DNA of 64,000 nucleotides from Hordeum vulgare subsp. vulgare (lineage: Eukaryota > Streptophyta > Magnoliopsida > Poales > Poaceae), in the NCBI RefSeq assembly GCF_904849725.1, contig NC_058521.1:558516176-558580175 (forward strand), given 5' to 3'. The translations under genes were made by a program, and so were the position numbers. Shown in pieces: positions 42,897-54,577 of the stretch; the stretch's first letter is position 1; each line of letters starts with the position of its first letter. The notes beneath the pieces are model-generated. The model was not told where the DNA came from, made no database searches, and was given only the letters and a program-made list of their open reading frames with translations.

Positions 42897-43044
42897 GAAG
42901 AATGTTGTTGATGGCCCACCAGCGCGTGGGTTCGCAGCAGTTTTTGAGGGTAGAGTATTCGACCCAAATTTGTTAATACGCCAGGCAGGAGGTGAGAGAA
43001 TACTCTCGAGTATTAGCAGCTGACTTTGTCAGATTCAAAACCAC

Positions 43045-43874
43045 CTGAAAGATTAGTATCTACAGGAACAGTAGTAACAGCAAAGTAGCGAGTAACGGCA
43101 GTGTAACGAGCAATAGCAGCCGCAAGGAACAGCAGTAGTGACAGCAGTAGCAAGTAGCAACAGTAGCAAGCGACAGTAATAGCAACAGTAGTAGCAGCAG
43201 CAGCAGAGCAAAACAAGTACCAGCAGTAGCAACAGTGGTAGCAGCAGCAGCAGAGCAAGACAAGTAACAGCAGTAGGACAAACTCGTAGGCAATGGGTCC
43301 GTGATTTGTTTGGATGATATTCATCATGCAACAGCTATAACACAGAGAGATATGTGGCTAGCTCCCGTTCGTCAATGTGATGTAGGCATGCATTTCGTGT
43401 GTCGTCATACGTGCTTAGGGAAAAGAACTTGCATGACATCTATTGTCCATCCCTCCTGTGGCAGCGGGGTCCAAAAGGAAACTACGGGATATTAAGGTTC
43501 TCCTTTTAATAAAGAACCGGACCAACGCATTAGCACTTGGTGAACACATGAACTCCTCAAACTATGGTCATCATCGGGAGTGGTTCCGGTTATTGTCACT
43601 CCGGGGTTGCTGGATCATAACACATAGTAGGTAACTATAACTTGCAAGATCGAATCTAAAACACACATATATTTGTGACAACATAACAATTTCAGATCTG
43701 AAATCATGGCACTCGGGCCCTAGTGACAAGCATTAGGCATGGCAAAGTAGTAGCAACATCAATCTCAGAACATAGTGGATACTAGGGATCAATCCCCATC
43801 AAAACTAACTCGATTACATGATAGATCTCATCCTACTCATCACCGCCCAGCAAGCCTACGAATAGATTACTCAC
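43045..43874 (-). other. Putative intron inside the N LTR
   Basis: On the minus strand the donor is TC|GTGAGT (43869-43874). A long CTG/CTA tract, the branch-point-like TACTAAT and the acceptor CTTTCAG (ending 43045) complete it. The length is 830 nt, close to the 838-843 nt in A, B, C and M. Confidence 0.5.
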
Positions 43875-44398
43875 GAACGATGAAGAGCTTCATGGAATTG
43901 GAGAGGGAAGAAGGTTGATGATGATGATGGCGACGATTTCCCCTCTCCGGAGCCCAAGACGGACTCCAGATCTGCCCTCCAGAGGAAGAACGGGTGGTGG
44001 CGGCGCCTCCGTATCGCAAACGTGACGAAAACTTCTCTTTTTTATTTTTTCTGGGACGAAAGGGATCTTATAGACCTGAGATTGGGGGCGGCAGAGCCAT
44101 GTGGGCCCCACAAGCCTGCCCACCGCCACCAAGGGGTGGTGGCGGAGCCAGGGCTTGTGGCCCACTGGCCCACCCCCTGAGGTGGAACTTGGCGCAGATA
44201 TTTTTCTTATTTTCCAAAACTGCTCCCCGTAAATTTTTCAGGACGTTTTGAGAACTTTCATTTCTGCACAAAAATAACACCAAGGCAATTCTGCTGAAAA
44301 CAACATCAGTCCAGGTTAGTTCCATTCAAATCATGCAAATTAGAGTCCAAAACAAGGGCAAAAGAGTTTGGAAAAGTAGATACGATGGAGACGTATCA

Positions 44399-45093
44399 AG
44401 GCCATCCACCCGGGAGAGAACCTAATAGCCCATGGGTGGCGCACCAGCCCTTGGTGGGATGGTGAGGCCAGCCCAATAGGTTTATTTTGGCCAAGAGGAA
44501 AAACTCAAAGGAGGAAAAAAGAGGAGGTGGGAAGGAAGGTAGGGACTCCTCCCTCCAAACCGACTTGGAGGAGGATCCCTCCTCCCTCTCGGCCGGCTCC
44601 CTAGGGCAAAGCCCCACCCCTTGGATCCTCCTATATATACTTGAGGTTTTGGACTTTTTGTGACACAACTTTGCCATGTGCAACCCTAAACCTCTACTTC
44701 GTAGTTCTTCCTCTAGATCGATTTTCTACGGAGCTCGGGCGGAGCCCAGCAGGAATAGATCATCAGCATCACCAGTGCACCGTCACGCTGTCAGAGAACT
44801 CATCTACTTCCCCGTCTCTCTTGCTGGATCAAGAAAGCGGAGATTTTCATCGAGTTGTACGTGTGCTGAATGCGGAGGTGACGTCCGTTCGGTGCTAGAT
44901 CGGGACGGATCGTGGGACGACGGTGATTTGAATCACGAAGCTGTTCCACTACATCAACCACGTTTCTTAACGCTTCCCGCTTAGCGATCTACAAGGGTAT
45001 GTGGATCCATCTCCCTCTCGTAGATGAACATCACCATGATAGGTCTTCATGTGCGTAGGAAGTATTTTGTTTCCCATGCAATGTTCCCCAATA
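44399..45093 (+). repeat. 5' LTR of element G, right part
   Basis: The last ~695 bp of the LTR with TATATATA at 44632-44639. It ends TTCCCCAATA, a mutated CCAACA end, one base before the primer site. Confidence 0.85.
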
Positions 45094-45094
45094 G

Positions 45095-45113
45095 TGGCAT
45101 CATGAGCTAGGTT
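45095..45113 (+). promoter_or_regulatory. Primer-binding site of element G (Met-tRNA type)
   Basis: TGGCATCATGAGCTAGGTT, identical to F. Confidence 0.82.
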
Positions 45114-46359
45114 CATGCGTAGATGTAATCTCAAGTAGAACACAAATTTTTTTGTGGGCGTTGATGTTCGATTTGCTGCCCTCCTTAGTCTTTTCTCAAT
45201 TCGACGGTATTGTTGGATTGAAGCGGCCCGGACCAACCTTACTCGTACGCTTACGAGAGACCGGTTTCATCGACTAACATGCAACTTGTTGCATAGAGAT
45301 GACTGGCGGGTGTTTGTTTCTTCAACTTTAGTTGAATCGGATTTGACCGAGGCGGTCCTTGGAGAGAGGTTAAATAGCAATTTGCACATCACCATTGTGG
45401 TTTTGCATAAGTAATATGCGATCATACTAGATACCCATAACAGCCACGTAAAACATGCAACAACAAATTAGAGGGCGTCTAACTTGTTTTTGCAGGGTAT
45501 GCATGTGATGTGATATGGCCAAAGACATGATGTGATATATTGGATGTATGAGATGATCATGTTGTAATAGTTAAATATCGACTTGCACGTTGATACTACA
45601 GCAACTGGCAGGAACCATAGGGTTGTCCTTAAACTAACGTTTGTGTTTGCAGATGTGTTTACTATATTGCTAGGTTGTAGCTTTAGTAGTAATAGCATAG
45701 ATAGCACGACAACCTCGATGGCGGCACGATGATGGAGATCATGATGATGGAGATCATGGTGTGGCGCCGGTGACGATGAAGATCATGCCGGTGCTTTGGT
45801 GATGCAGATCAACAAGCACAAGATCATGGCCATATCATGTCACTTATGAATTGCATGTGATGTTAATCCTTTTATGCACTCTATCTTGCTTAAACGACGG
45901 CAGCATTATAAGGTGATCCCTCACTAAATTTCAAGATAAAATTTTGTTCTCCCCGACTGTGCACCATTGCGACAGTTCGTCGTTTCGAGACACCACGTGA
46001 TGATCGGGTGTGATAGACTCAACGTTCACATACAACGGGTGCAAAACAGTTGCACACGCGAAACACTCGGGTTAAACTTGACAAGCCTAGCATTTACAGA
46101 CATGGCCTCAGAACACGAGAGACTGAAAGGTCGAGCATGAATCGTATGGTTGATATGATTAACATAGAGGTGTTTTTTTGAAACTACACTCAACTCACGT
46201 GATGATCGGACTTGGGTTAGTGAATTTGGATCACGCCACACTCAAATAACTAGAGGGATGTCTATTTGAGTGGGATTTTATTAGTAATATGATTAGCTGA
46301 ACTCTAATTGTGTTGAACATAGTCTAAGTAGACCTTGCAATATTTTATGTTGTAGATCA
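45114..46359 (+). other. Untranslated leader of element G
   Basis: About 1.25 kb without a supported ORF, collinear with the leaders of I and (in part) F. Confidence 0.6.
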
Positions 46360-49300
46360 ATGGCTCACGCAGTAGCAACCCTGAATTTCAATACGTTCCT
46401 AGAGAAAGCTAAGCTGAAAGATGATGGTAGCAACTTTGTAGATTGGGCTCGTAATCTGAGGCTTATCCTACAAGCTGGGAAAAAGAATTATGTCCTTGAT
46501 GCAGCGCTAGGAGATGAACCACCCGCTACGTCTGAACAAGATGTTTTGAACGCTTGGAAAGCACGTAAGGAGGACTACTCAGTAGTTCAATGTGCAGTCT
46601 TGTATGGCTTAGCACCGGAACTTCAACGACGCTTTGAACATCATGGATCATATGAGATGTTCTAGGAGTTGAAATTTATCTTTGAGAAGAATGCCCAGAT
46701 CGAGAGGTATGAGACCTTCGATGAATTCTATGCTTGCAAGATGGAGGAGAATTCGTTTGTTAGTGAATATGTGCTCAAAATGTCTAGGTACTAAAACCGT
46801 TTAGCTGAGTTGGGAGTTGAACTCCCAAAAGAGGCTATCACAGACAGAATTTTTCAATCACTGCCACCTAGCTACAAGAGCTTTGTGTTGAACTATAACA
46901 TGCAAGGGATGAATAAGTCACCCGGCGAGTTATTTGCGATGCTGAAAGTCGCAAAGTCACAACTCCGGAAAGAACATCAAGTGTTGATGGTCAATAAGAC
47001 CACTGGTTTCAAGAGAAACGACAAAGTCAAGAAGGGAAACTCAAAGAAGAGCGGCAAAACTGTTGCCCCTCCGATGAAGAAACCCAAGGCTGGACCTAAG
47101 CCGGAAACTAAGTGCTATTATTGCAAGGGGATGGGTCACTGGAAGCGCAACTGCCCCAAGTATTTGGTTGATAAGAAGGCGGCTAACGCCAAACCAGGTA
47201 TATGTGATATACATGTTATTGATGTGTACCTAACCAACTCTCGTAGTAGTGCCTGGGTATTTGATACCGGTTATGTTGCTCACATTTACAACTCGAAGAA
47301 GGAACTGCGGAATAAACGAAGGCTGGCGAAGGATGAAGTGACGATGCGCATGGGAAATGGTTCCAAGGTTGATGCAATCGCCGTCGGCACGGTCTCACTT
47401 CAGTTACCATCAGGATTAGTTATGAACTAAAATAATTGTTATTTCGTGCCTGCGTTAAGCATGAACGTTATATCTGGGTCTTGTTTATTGCGAGACGGTT
47501 AGTCATTAAATTCAGAGAATAATGGTTGTTCTATTTGAGTAATATCTCTTATGGTCATGCACCCAATGTGAGGGGTTTGTTCATATTGAATCTTGATTGT
47601 GATGACACACATATCCACAACACTGAGACCAAAAGATGTAGAGTTAACAATGATAGCGCCACCTTTTTGTGGCAGTGTCGCTTAGGTCATATTGGTGTAA
47701 AGCGCATGAAGAAACTCCATCCTGATGGGCTTTTGGAGTCACTTGATTTTGAATCACTTGACACGTGCAAACCATGCCTTATGGGCAAGATGACTAAGAC
47801 TCCGTTCTCTCGAACAATGGAGCGTGCAAGTGACTTGTTGGAAATCATACATACTGATGTATGCGGGCCAACGAGTGTGGAGGCACGCGGCGGATATCGT
47901 TATATTCTCACCTTCACTCATGATTTGAGTAGGTATGGATATATCAACTTGATGAAGCACAAGTCTGAAACATTTGAAAAGCTCAAACAATTTCAGAGTG
48001 AAGTTGAAAATCATCGTAACAAGAAGATCAAGTTCCTACGACCTAATCGAGGGGGCGAATATCTGAGTTTCGAGTTTGGTGCTCACTTGAGACAATATGG
48101 AATTGTTTCATAGTTGACACCGCCTGGAACACCACAACATAATGGTGTGTCCGAACATCGTAATCGTACTTTGTTAGATATGGTGCGATCTATGATGTCT
48201 CTTACCGATTTGCCATTATCGTTTTGGGGTTATGCATTAGAGACAGCCGCATTCACTTTAAATAGGGCACCATCAAAATCCGTTGAGACGACACCATATG
48301 AGTTATGGCATGGCAAGAGGCCAAAGTTGTCATTTCTTAAAGTTTGGGGATGCTATGCTTATGTCAAAAAGCTTCAGCCTGAAAAGCTAGAACCCAAAGC
48401 GGAAAAGTGCGTCTTCATAGGATACCCAAAAGAGACAGTTGGGTACACCTTATTTCTCAGATCCGAGGGCAAAGTGTTTGTTGCTAAGAATGGAGCTTTT
48501 CTTGAGGAAGAGTTTCTCTCGAAAGAATTGAGTGGGAGGAAGATTGAACTTGATGAGGTTGTGGAACCTCTGCTCCAACAGGATGGTGGCGCAGGGCAGA
48601 GGGAAATCTCTGTCGAGGCAACACCAGTTGAGGAGGAAGCTAATGATGATGATCATGAAGCTTCGGATCAAGTTACTCTCGGACCTCGCAGGTCCACAAG
48701 ATCACGTATTGCTCCTGAGTGGTACGTGAATCTTATCTTATCTATCATGTTGTTAGATAACAATGAGCCTGCGAATTATGAAGAAGCAATGGTGGGCCCA
48801 GATTCCAACAAATGGTTAGAGGCCATGAAGTCCGAGATAGGATCTATATATGAAAACAAAGTGTGGACTTTGGAAGTCTTACCTGAAGGTCGCAAGGCTA
48901 TTCAGAACAAATGGATCTTTAAGAAGAAGACGGATGCGGACAGTAATGTGACCGTTTATAATGTTCGACTTGTGGCAAAGGGTTTTTCACAAGTTCAAGG
49001 AGTTGATTACGATGAGACATTCTCACCGGTAGCAATGCTTAAGTCCGTCCGAATCATGTTAGCAATAGCGGCATTTTTTGATTATGAACTCTGGCAGATG
49101 GATGTCAAAACGGCGTTCCTTAATTGTTTTCTTAAGGAAGAGTTGTATATGATGCAACCCGAAGGTTTTGTCAATCCAAAGAATGCTAACAAAGTATGCA
49201 AGCTCGAGCGATCAATTTATGGACTGGTGCAAGCATCTCGGAGTTGGAACAAGCGCTTTGATGAGGTAATCAAGGCGTTTGGGTTTATACAAGTTGTTAG

Positions 49301-49368
49301 AGAATCTTGTATATACAAGAAAGTGAGTGGGAGCTCTGTAGCGTTTCAAATATTATATGTGGATGACT
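46360..49368 (+). pseudogene. Copia gag-pol polyprotein, element G (broken, 3' end cut by K)
   Basis: It starts MAHAVATLNFNTFLEKAKLK at 46360. Gag is interrupted by an amber at about 46663 and an ochre near 46792. The zinc knuckle CYYCKGMGHWKRNC (near 47112-47153) follows, then protease, integrase (HIGVKRMKKLHPDG, HTDVCGP) and RT. RT runs open from 48114 to the YVDD box and then ends at 49368, where the K LTR begins. Extra stops lie near 47428 and 47501, a frameshift near 47535 and an amber at 48111-48113 (CAG to TAG). Frame 48114-49394 is the longest intact piece, about 420 codons. The RNase H part is beyond K. Confidence 0.92.
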
Positions 49369-52300
49369 GGTCTGCAATCTCTGGCGTTAACTAGACGAAT
49401 GCTTATGACAACAAACCTTCTCCTGCAACGGCACCAGAAGAATGCTGGTAGCACTCCCCGGCAATGAAACTGGAAGAATGTTGTTGATGGCCCACCAGCG
49501 CGTGGGTTCGCATCAGTTTTCGAGGGTAGAGTATTCGACCCAGTTTGTTGATAAGCCTCAGGAGGTGAGAGTATACTCTCAAGTATTAGCAGCTGAATTG
49601 GTCAGATTCAACCACACCTAAAAGATTAGTATCTGCAAGCACAGTAGTAACAGCAAAGTAGTATGATAACAACGGTGTGAGAAACGATCTGTTGACAGCA
49701 GAGTATTCCTAACGATTGTATCAATGGCGCCTTCGTTGCTGCATCGACGGAAGTTGTCAATTCCCGTCAACGGTAGGTGAACCAACAGTGTAGCACGTAG
49801 CAGCAGTGTAACGAGCAATAGCAGTGGCAAGGAACAACAGTAGTGACAGCAGTAGCAAGTAGCAACAGTAGCAAGCGACAGTAGTAGCAATAGTAGTAGC
49901 AGCAGCAACAGAGCAAGACAAGTAACAAAAGTAGCAATAGTAGTAGCAGCAACAGCAGAGCAAGGCAAGTAACAGCAGTAGGACAAACTCGTAGGCAATG
50001 GGTCGGTGATTTGTTTGGATGATTGATACGTCTCAAACGTATCTATAATTTTTGATGGTTTCATGCTGTTATCTTGTCTTCTTTGTATGTTTTATGTACA
50101 TTTTTTTTATCTTTTTGGGGACTAACTTATTGATTCAGTGACAAGTGTCAGTTCCTGTTTTTCCGTGTTTTTGACTCTTTGCAGATCTGATTTTGGAACG
50201 GAGTCCAAACGGAATAAAATCCCCGAAATGATTTTTTCCCGAACGAAAGAAGACCAGGGAACCTTTGGGCCAGGCCAGGTGGGCCCCTGGGAGCCCACAA
50301 GCTTGCACCACGCCACCAGGGGAGGCGGCGGTGGGCAAGCTTGTGGCTTCCCTGGCCGCCTCCTGACCTAGGTTTCGCGCCTATATATTCCCAAATATTC
50401 CGCAAAAAATCAGGGGAGCCTCGAAAATACTTTTCCGCCGCCGCAAGCTTCCGTTTCCGCGAGATCTCATCTGGAGACCCTTCCCGTCACCCTGCCGGAG
50501 GGGAGTTTGCAGGTGGAGGGCTTCTTCATCATCATCATCGCCCCTCCAATGACTCGTGAGTAATTCACTTCAGACCTACGGGTCCGTAGTTAGTAGCTAG
50601 ATGGCTTCTTCTCTCTCTCGGATCTTCAATACAAAGTTCTCCATGATCTTCATGGAGATCTATCTGATGTAATCTTCTTTGGCGGTGTGTTTGTTGAGAT
50701 CCGATGAATTGTGGATTTGTGATCAGATTATCTATGATATATATTTGAGTCTTTGCTGATTTCTTATATGCATGATTTGATATCCTTGTAAGTCTCTCCG
50801 AGTCTTGGGTTTTGTTTGGCCAACTAGATCTATGATTCTTGCAATGGGAGAAGTGCTTGGTTTTGGGTTCTGCCATGTGGTGACCTTTCCCAGTGACAGT
50901 AGGGCCAGCAAGGCACACATCAAGCAGTTGCCATCAAGGGTAAAATGATGGGGTTTTTATCATTGGTTTGAGATTATCCCTCTACATCATGTCATCTTGC
51001 TTAAGGCGTTACTTTGTTCTTATGGACTTAATACACTAGATGCATGCTGGATAGCGGTCGACGTGTGGAGTAATAGTAGTAGATGCAGAAAGTATCGGTC
51101 TACTTGTTTCGGAGTGATGCCTATAGAAATAATCATTGCATAGATATCATCACGACTCTGCACAGTTCTATCAATTGCTCAGCAGTAATTTGATCAACCA
51201 CCGTCTACTTGCTTTCATGAGAGAAGCCAATAGTAAACACTACGGCCCCCGGGTCTATTCACATCCATCGTTTACAACTCCGCTTTTACTTTGCTTTGTT
51301 ACTTTGTTACTTTCAGCTCTCACTTGGCAAACAATCTATAAGGGATTGACAACCCCTTCATAGCGTTGGGTGCAAGCTTTTGTGTTTGTGCAGGTTAGTG
51401 AGATACTCTTCTGCCGGATTGATACCTTGGTTCTCAAACTGAGGGAAATACTTACCGTCGCTGTGCTACATCACCCTTTCCACTTCGAGGGAATACCAAC
51501 GTGCCGTAGTAGGAGTATTTCTGGCACAATTGCGAGGGTTACACAACAAACATCAATGATATTCATCATGCAACAGTATAACACGGAGAGATATGTGGCT
51601 AGCTCCCGTTCGTCAATGTGATGTAGGCATGCATTCCGTGTGTCTTCATACGTGCTTAGGGAAAAGAACTTGCATGACATCTATTGTCCATCCCTCCGTG
51701 GCAGCAGGGTCCAAAAGGAAACTACGGGATATTAAGGTTCTCCTTTTAATAAAGAACCGGACCAACGCATTAGCACTTGGTGAACACATGAACTCCTCAA
51801 ACTATGGTCATCACCGGGAGTGGTTCCGGTTATTGTCACTCCCGGGTTGCCGGATCATAACACATAGTAGGTAACTACAACTTGCAAGATCAGATCTAAA
51901 ACACACATATATTGGTGACAACATAATAATTTCAGATCTGAAATCATGGCACTTGGGCCCTAGTGACAAGCATTAAGCATGGAAAAGTAGTAGCAACATC
52001 AACCTCAGAACATAGTGGATACTAGGGATCAATCCCCATAAAAACTAACTCGATTACATGATAGATCTCATCCTACTCATCACCGCCCAGCGAGCCTACG
52101 AATAGATTACTCACGAACGATGAAGAGCTTCATGGAATTGGAGAGGGAAGAAGGTTGATGATGACGATGGCGACGATTTCCCCTCTCCGGAGCCCAAGAC
52201 GGACTCCAGATCTGCCCTCCAGATGAAGAACAGGTGGTGGCGGCGCCTCCGTATCGAAAACGCGACGAAAACTTCTCTCTTTTATTTTTTCTGGGACGAA

Positions 52301-52638
52301 AGGCAACTTATAGAGCTGGAGTTGGGGGCGGCTGGGCCGTGTGGGCCCCACAAGCCTGCCCACCGCCACTAGGGGGGTGGTGGCGGAGCAGGGGCTTGTG
52401 GCCCATTGGCCCACCCCTTGAGGTGGAGCTTGGTGCAGATATTTTTGATATTTTCCAAAACTGCTCCCCGTAAATTTTCAAGACGTTTGGAGAACTTTGA
52501 TTTCTGCACAAAAATAACACCAAGGCAATTCTGCTGAAAACAGCGTCAGACCAGGTTAGTTCCATTCAAATCATGCAAATTATAGTCCAAAACAAGGGCA
52601 AAAGAGTTTGCAAAAGTAGATACGTTGGAGACGTATCA
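49369..52638 (-). repeat. 3' LTR of element K, containing solo LTR M
   Basis: About 1733 bp once M and one target copy are removed. It matches the N LTR with an extra ~127 bp near 49660-49790. The minus-strand start is TGATACGTCTCCAACGTATC at 52638. Fossil primer-site copies are at 49419-49436 and 49455-49472. The TATA-like CTATAAG is at 52307-52313 (minus). Putative intron: donor 52114, acceptor 49618. Confidence 0.88.
50024..51555 (+). mobile_element. Solo LTR M (A/B/C family) in the K LTR
   Basis: A single 1532-bp LTR, TGATACGTCTCAAACGTATC to ACAAACATCA, with target duplication ATGAT at 50019-50023 and 51556-51560. The empty site is visible in N at about 43308-43320. It results from recombination between the two LTRs of a former full element. 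Its 3' end differs from A, B and C (ends ACATCA, not GTAGCA) and lies 16 nt past a primer-site fossil at 51522-51539. Putative intron 50556-51393. Confidence 0.93.
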
Positions 52639-52654
52639 ACTCCCCCAAGCTTAA
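52639..52654 (-). promoter_or_regulatory. Polypurine tract of element K
   Basis: On the minus strand TTAAGCTTGGGGGAGT abuts the 3' LTR. Confidence 0.8.
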
Positions 52655-54577
52655 AACCTTGCTTGTCCTCAAGCAACTTAGTTGACAAACTGAGAGAGAA
52701 AGAAAAAAAACTTTGACAAACTCTGTTTGATCTTGTTGTTTCAACTATCTCTAACTCACAACCAGAATTTCAGCAAGATCACAAGTTAACCACATAAGCA
52801 AATGACACAAAGGTCTCACGGTAAACTAATATCAATGTCATAATCAGCTAACGAGCAAATAATAATGTGTTTCAAATACCAACACTGCAATCAAAACAAG
52901 CATGAAGCAGTATGAATAGGTGGTATCTCTCTAGCTCTTTCTGAGACCGTGAAACATAAATGCAGAGCACTTTCAAAGATCAAGGTCTGACTAAACATTG
53001 TAATTCATAGCAACGAAGATCCAGTCATAGTCATACTCAATATCAATCAAAAGCAAAGCATAAAAATGATAGAGGTGCTCTATAATTGGTGCTTGTATAA
53101 GAGGAGGATGAATCAATAGGAAAATAAATAGACGTGCCCTTCGCAGAGGGAAGCATTGATTTGCAGAGGTGCCAGAGCTCAAGCTTTGAAAACAGAGATA
53201 ATAATTTTGGGTGGCACACTTTCATTGTCAAAGCAATGACCAAGAGTTCTCAATATCTTCCATGCTACTCATGCTATAGGCGGTTCCCAAACAGAAAAGT
53301 AAAGTTTTAACTCCCCCACCACCAATCAATCACACTCCACGGCTAGCCGAATCCTCGGGTACCGTCCATACTAACATCAATCTGGGGGGAGTCTTGTTTT
53401 ACAGTTATGTTTTCGATTTAAGCGTGGAACTGGGCATCCCAAATACCGGCCCCTTTCTCGTGAATGACTGTGAATAAACACATGTAGAGGATAACACTCC
53501 TAGCATGGAAGATACCAATAGCCCTCTGTCACCACATGAGCGGTTCGGGCATGCAAAACAGAGTATTTCTTGAAGGTTTAGAGAATAGCACATGCAAATT
53601 TACTTGGAACGGCAGGTAGATACCGTAAATAGGTAGGTATGGTGGACTCTCATGGAAAAACTTTTGGGTTTATGGAAGTGGGTGCACAAGCAGTATTCCG
53701 CTTAGTACAAGTGAAGGCTAGCAGAAGACTGGGAAGCGACCAACTAGAGAGCAACAACATTCATCAAGATGCAATGAGTTTGACTAACATTGAATGCAAG
53801 CATGAACAGGATATAAATCACCATGAACACGAACATCATATAGGCTATGTTGATTTTGTTTCAACTACATGCATGAACATGCGCCAAGTCAAGGCACTTG
53901 AAACATTCAAAGGAGAATACCATCCTATCATACTACATCATAGCCATCTCAAAATCTATGTTGGCATTCAAGACAAACCATTATAAGCTCTCAGCTAAAT
54001 AAGCATGGCATCAGAAACTATGATCTCTAAGTTGTCAGTGCAAACATGGTTCTCTCACAACAAAGCTAAATCTGGGCGACAAGCTAGTCATATTTACGAA
54101 AACAAAATAGATAGAGTTCATACCAGCTTTTTAGTCTCAGTCACTTCATCATATATCAACATTGTTGCCTTTCATTTGCACGATCGAACGATAAAAACGA
54201 TAATAAGCGCATTGGACTAAGCTGAATCTGCAGGCAAACACAAAGGAGAAGACAAAATAATATGGCTCTTTGAAAGCTAAACAGGTAAGCATGTAAGAAC
54301 CACTAAGCATTGTAACCAATATCTTCTACCCTGACACAAAGAAAAAAGAAAACTATTTACACGGGAAAGTTCCCAACAAGCAAAAGAAGAAAGACAAATA
54401 TTTTCGGGTTTTCTCAAAAGGACACAAAACAAGAAAAGAAGAAAACGAAAAGAAACTAGCATGGATAATACAGTGGCAAAGTGTAAACACCGGCTAACAA
54501 AGTGAAAGCATAAGCATGAATGTAAAGTCGGTGAGAACACGTACTCCCCCAAGCTTAGGCTTTTGGCCTAGCTTGGT
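52655..54577 (-). other. 3' non-coding region of element K
   Basis: About 1.9 kb with no supported ORF on the element's sense strand. Plus-strand frames such as 53639-53986 are antisense and look accidental. Just after the ORF-1 stop there is a hairpin at 54550-54575 carrying a PPT-like motif. Confidence 0.6.
54550..54575 (-). repeat. Hairpin just after ATHILA ORF-1 of K
   Basis: CAAGCTTAGGC (54550-54560) pairs with GCCTAGCTTG (54566-54575), 10 pairs with one bulged T and a short T-rich loop. The sense strand reads CCTAAGCTTGGGGGAG, nearly the element's own polypurine tract. Confidence 0.6.

Larger units (their letters stand above)
42437..44398 (-). mobile_element. Element N: truncated Athila-type element (gag start, leader, 5' LTR)
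   Basis: On the minus strand: 5' LTR 42793-44398, primer site 42766-42783, leader, then a gag N-terminus that stops at 42437. It is the same family as K. The gag rest, 3' LTR and part of the G LTR (about 350 bp by comparison with F) are missing, so insertion was followed by a deletion. Confidence 0.85.
42793..44398 (-). repeat. 5' LTR of element N
   Basis: It is about 1606 bp. The minus-strand start is TGATACGTCTCCATCGTATC at 44398 and the end is near 42793 (set to within a few bases). It has fossil primer-site copies at 42843-42860 and 42879-42896, a CTG/CTA-rich stretch at about 43060-43275, and a putative intron 43045-43874. Confidence 0.85.
41661..49368 (+). mobile_element. Element G: Angela-type Copia element, interrupted by N and truncated by K
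   Basis: The 5' LTR starts at 41661 (TGTTGGAAATATGCCCTAGA), is broken by N between 42436 and 44399, and ends at 45093. Met-type primer site, leader and gag-pol follow up to the YVDD box of RT, where K begins. The rest should lie beyond K, off-window. The subfamily matches F. Confidence 0.88.

Noticed and set aside
43013..43327. Cys/Leu-rich small ORFs that resemble secreted cysteine-rich peptides (also 49618-50064)
   Set aside because: They are translations of the CTG/CTA-type tract in three frames; the cysteine pattern is a repeat artefact.
53639..53986. 115-codon plus-strand ORF
   Set aside because: Antisense in the 3' region of K, no second copy in the window, no recognisable motif.
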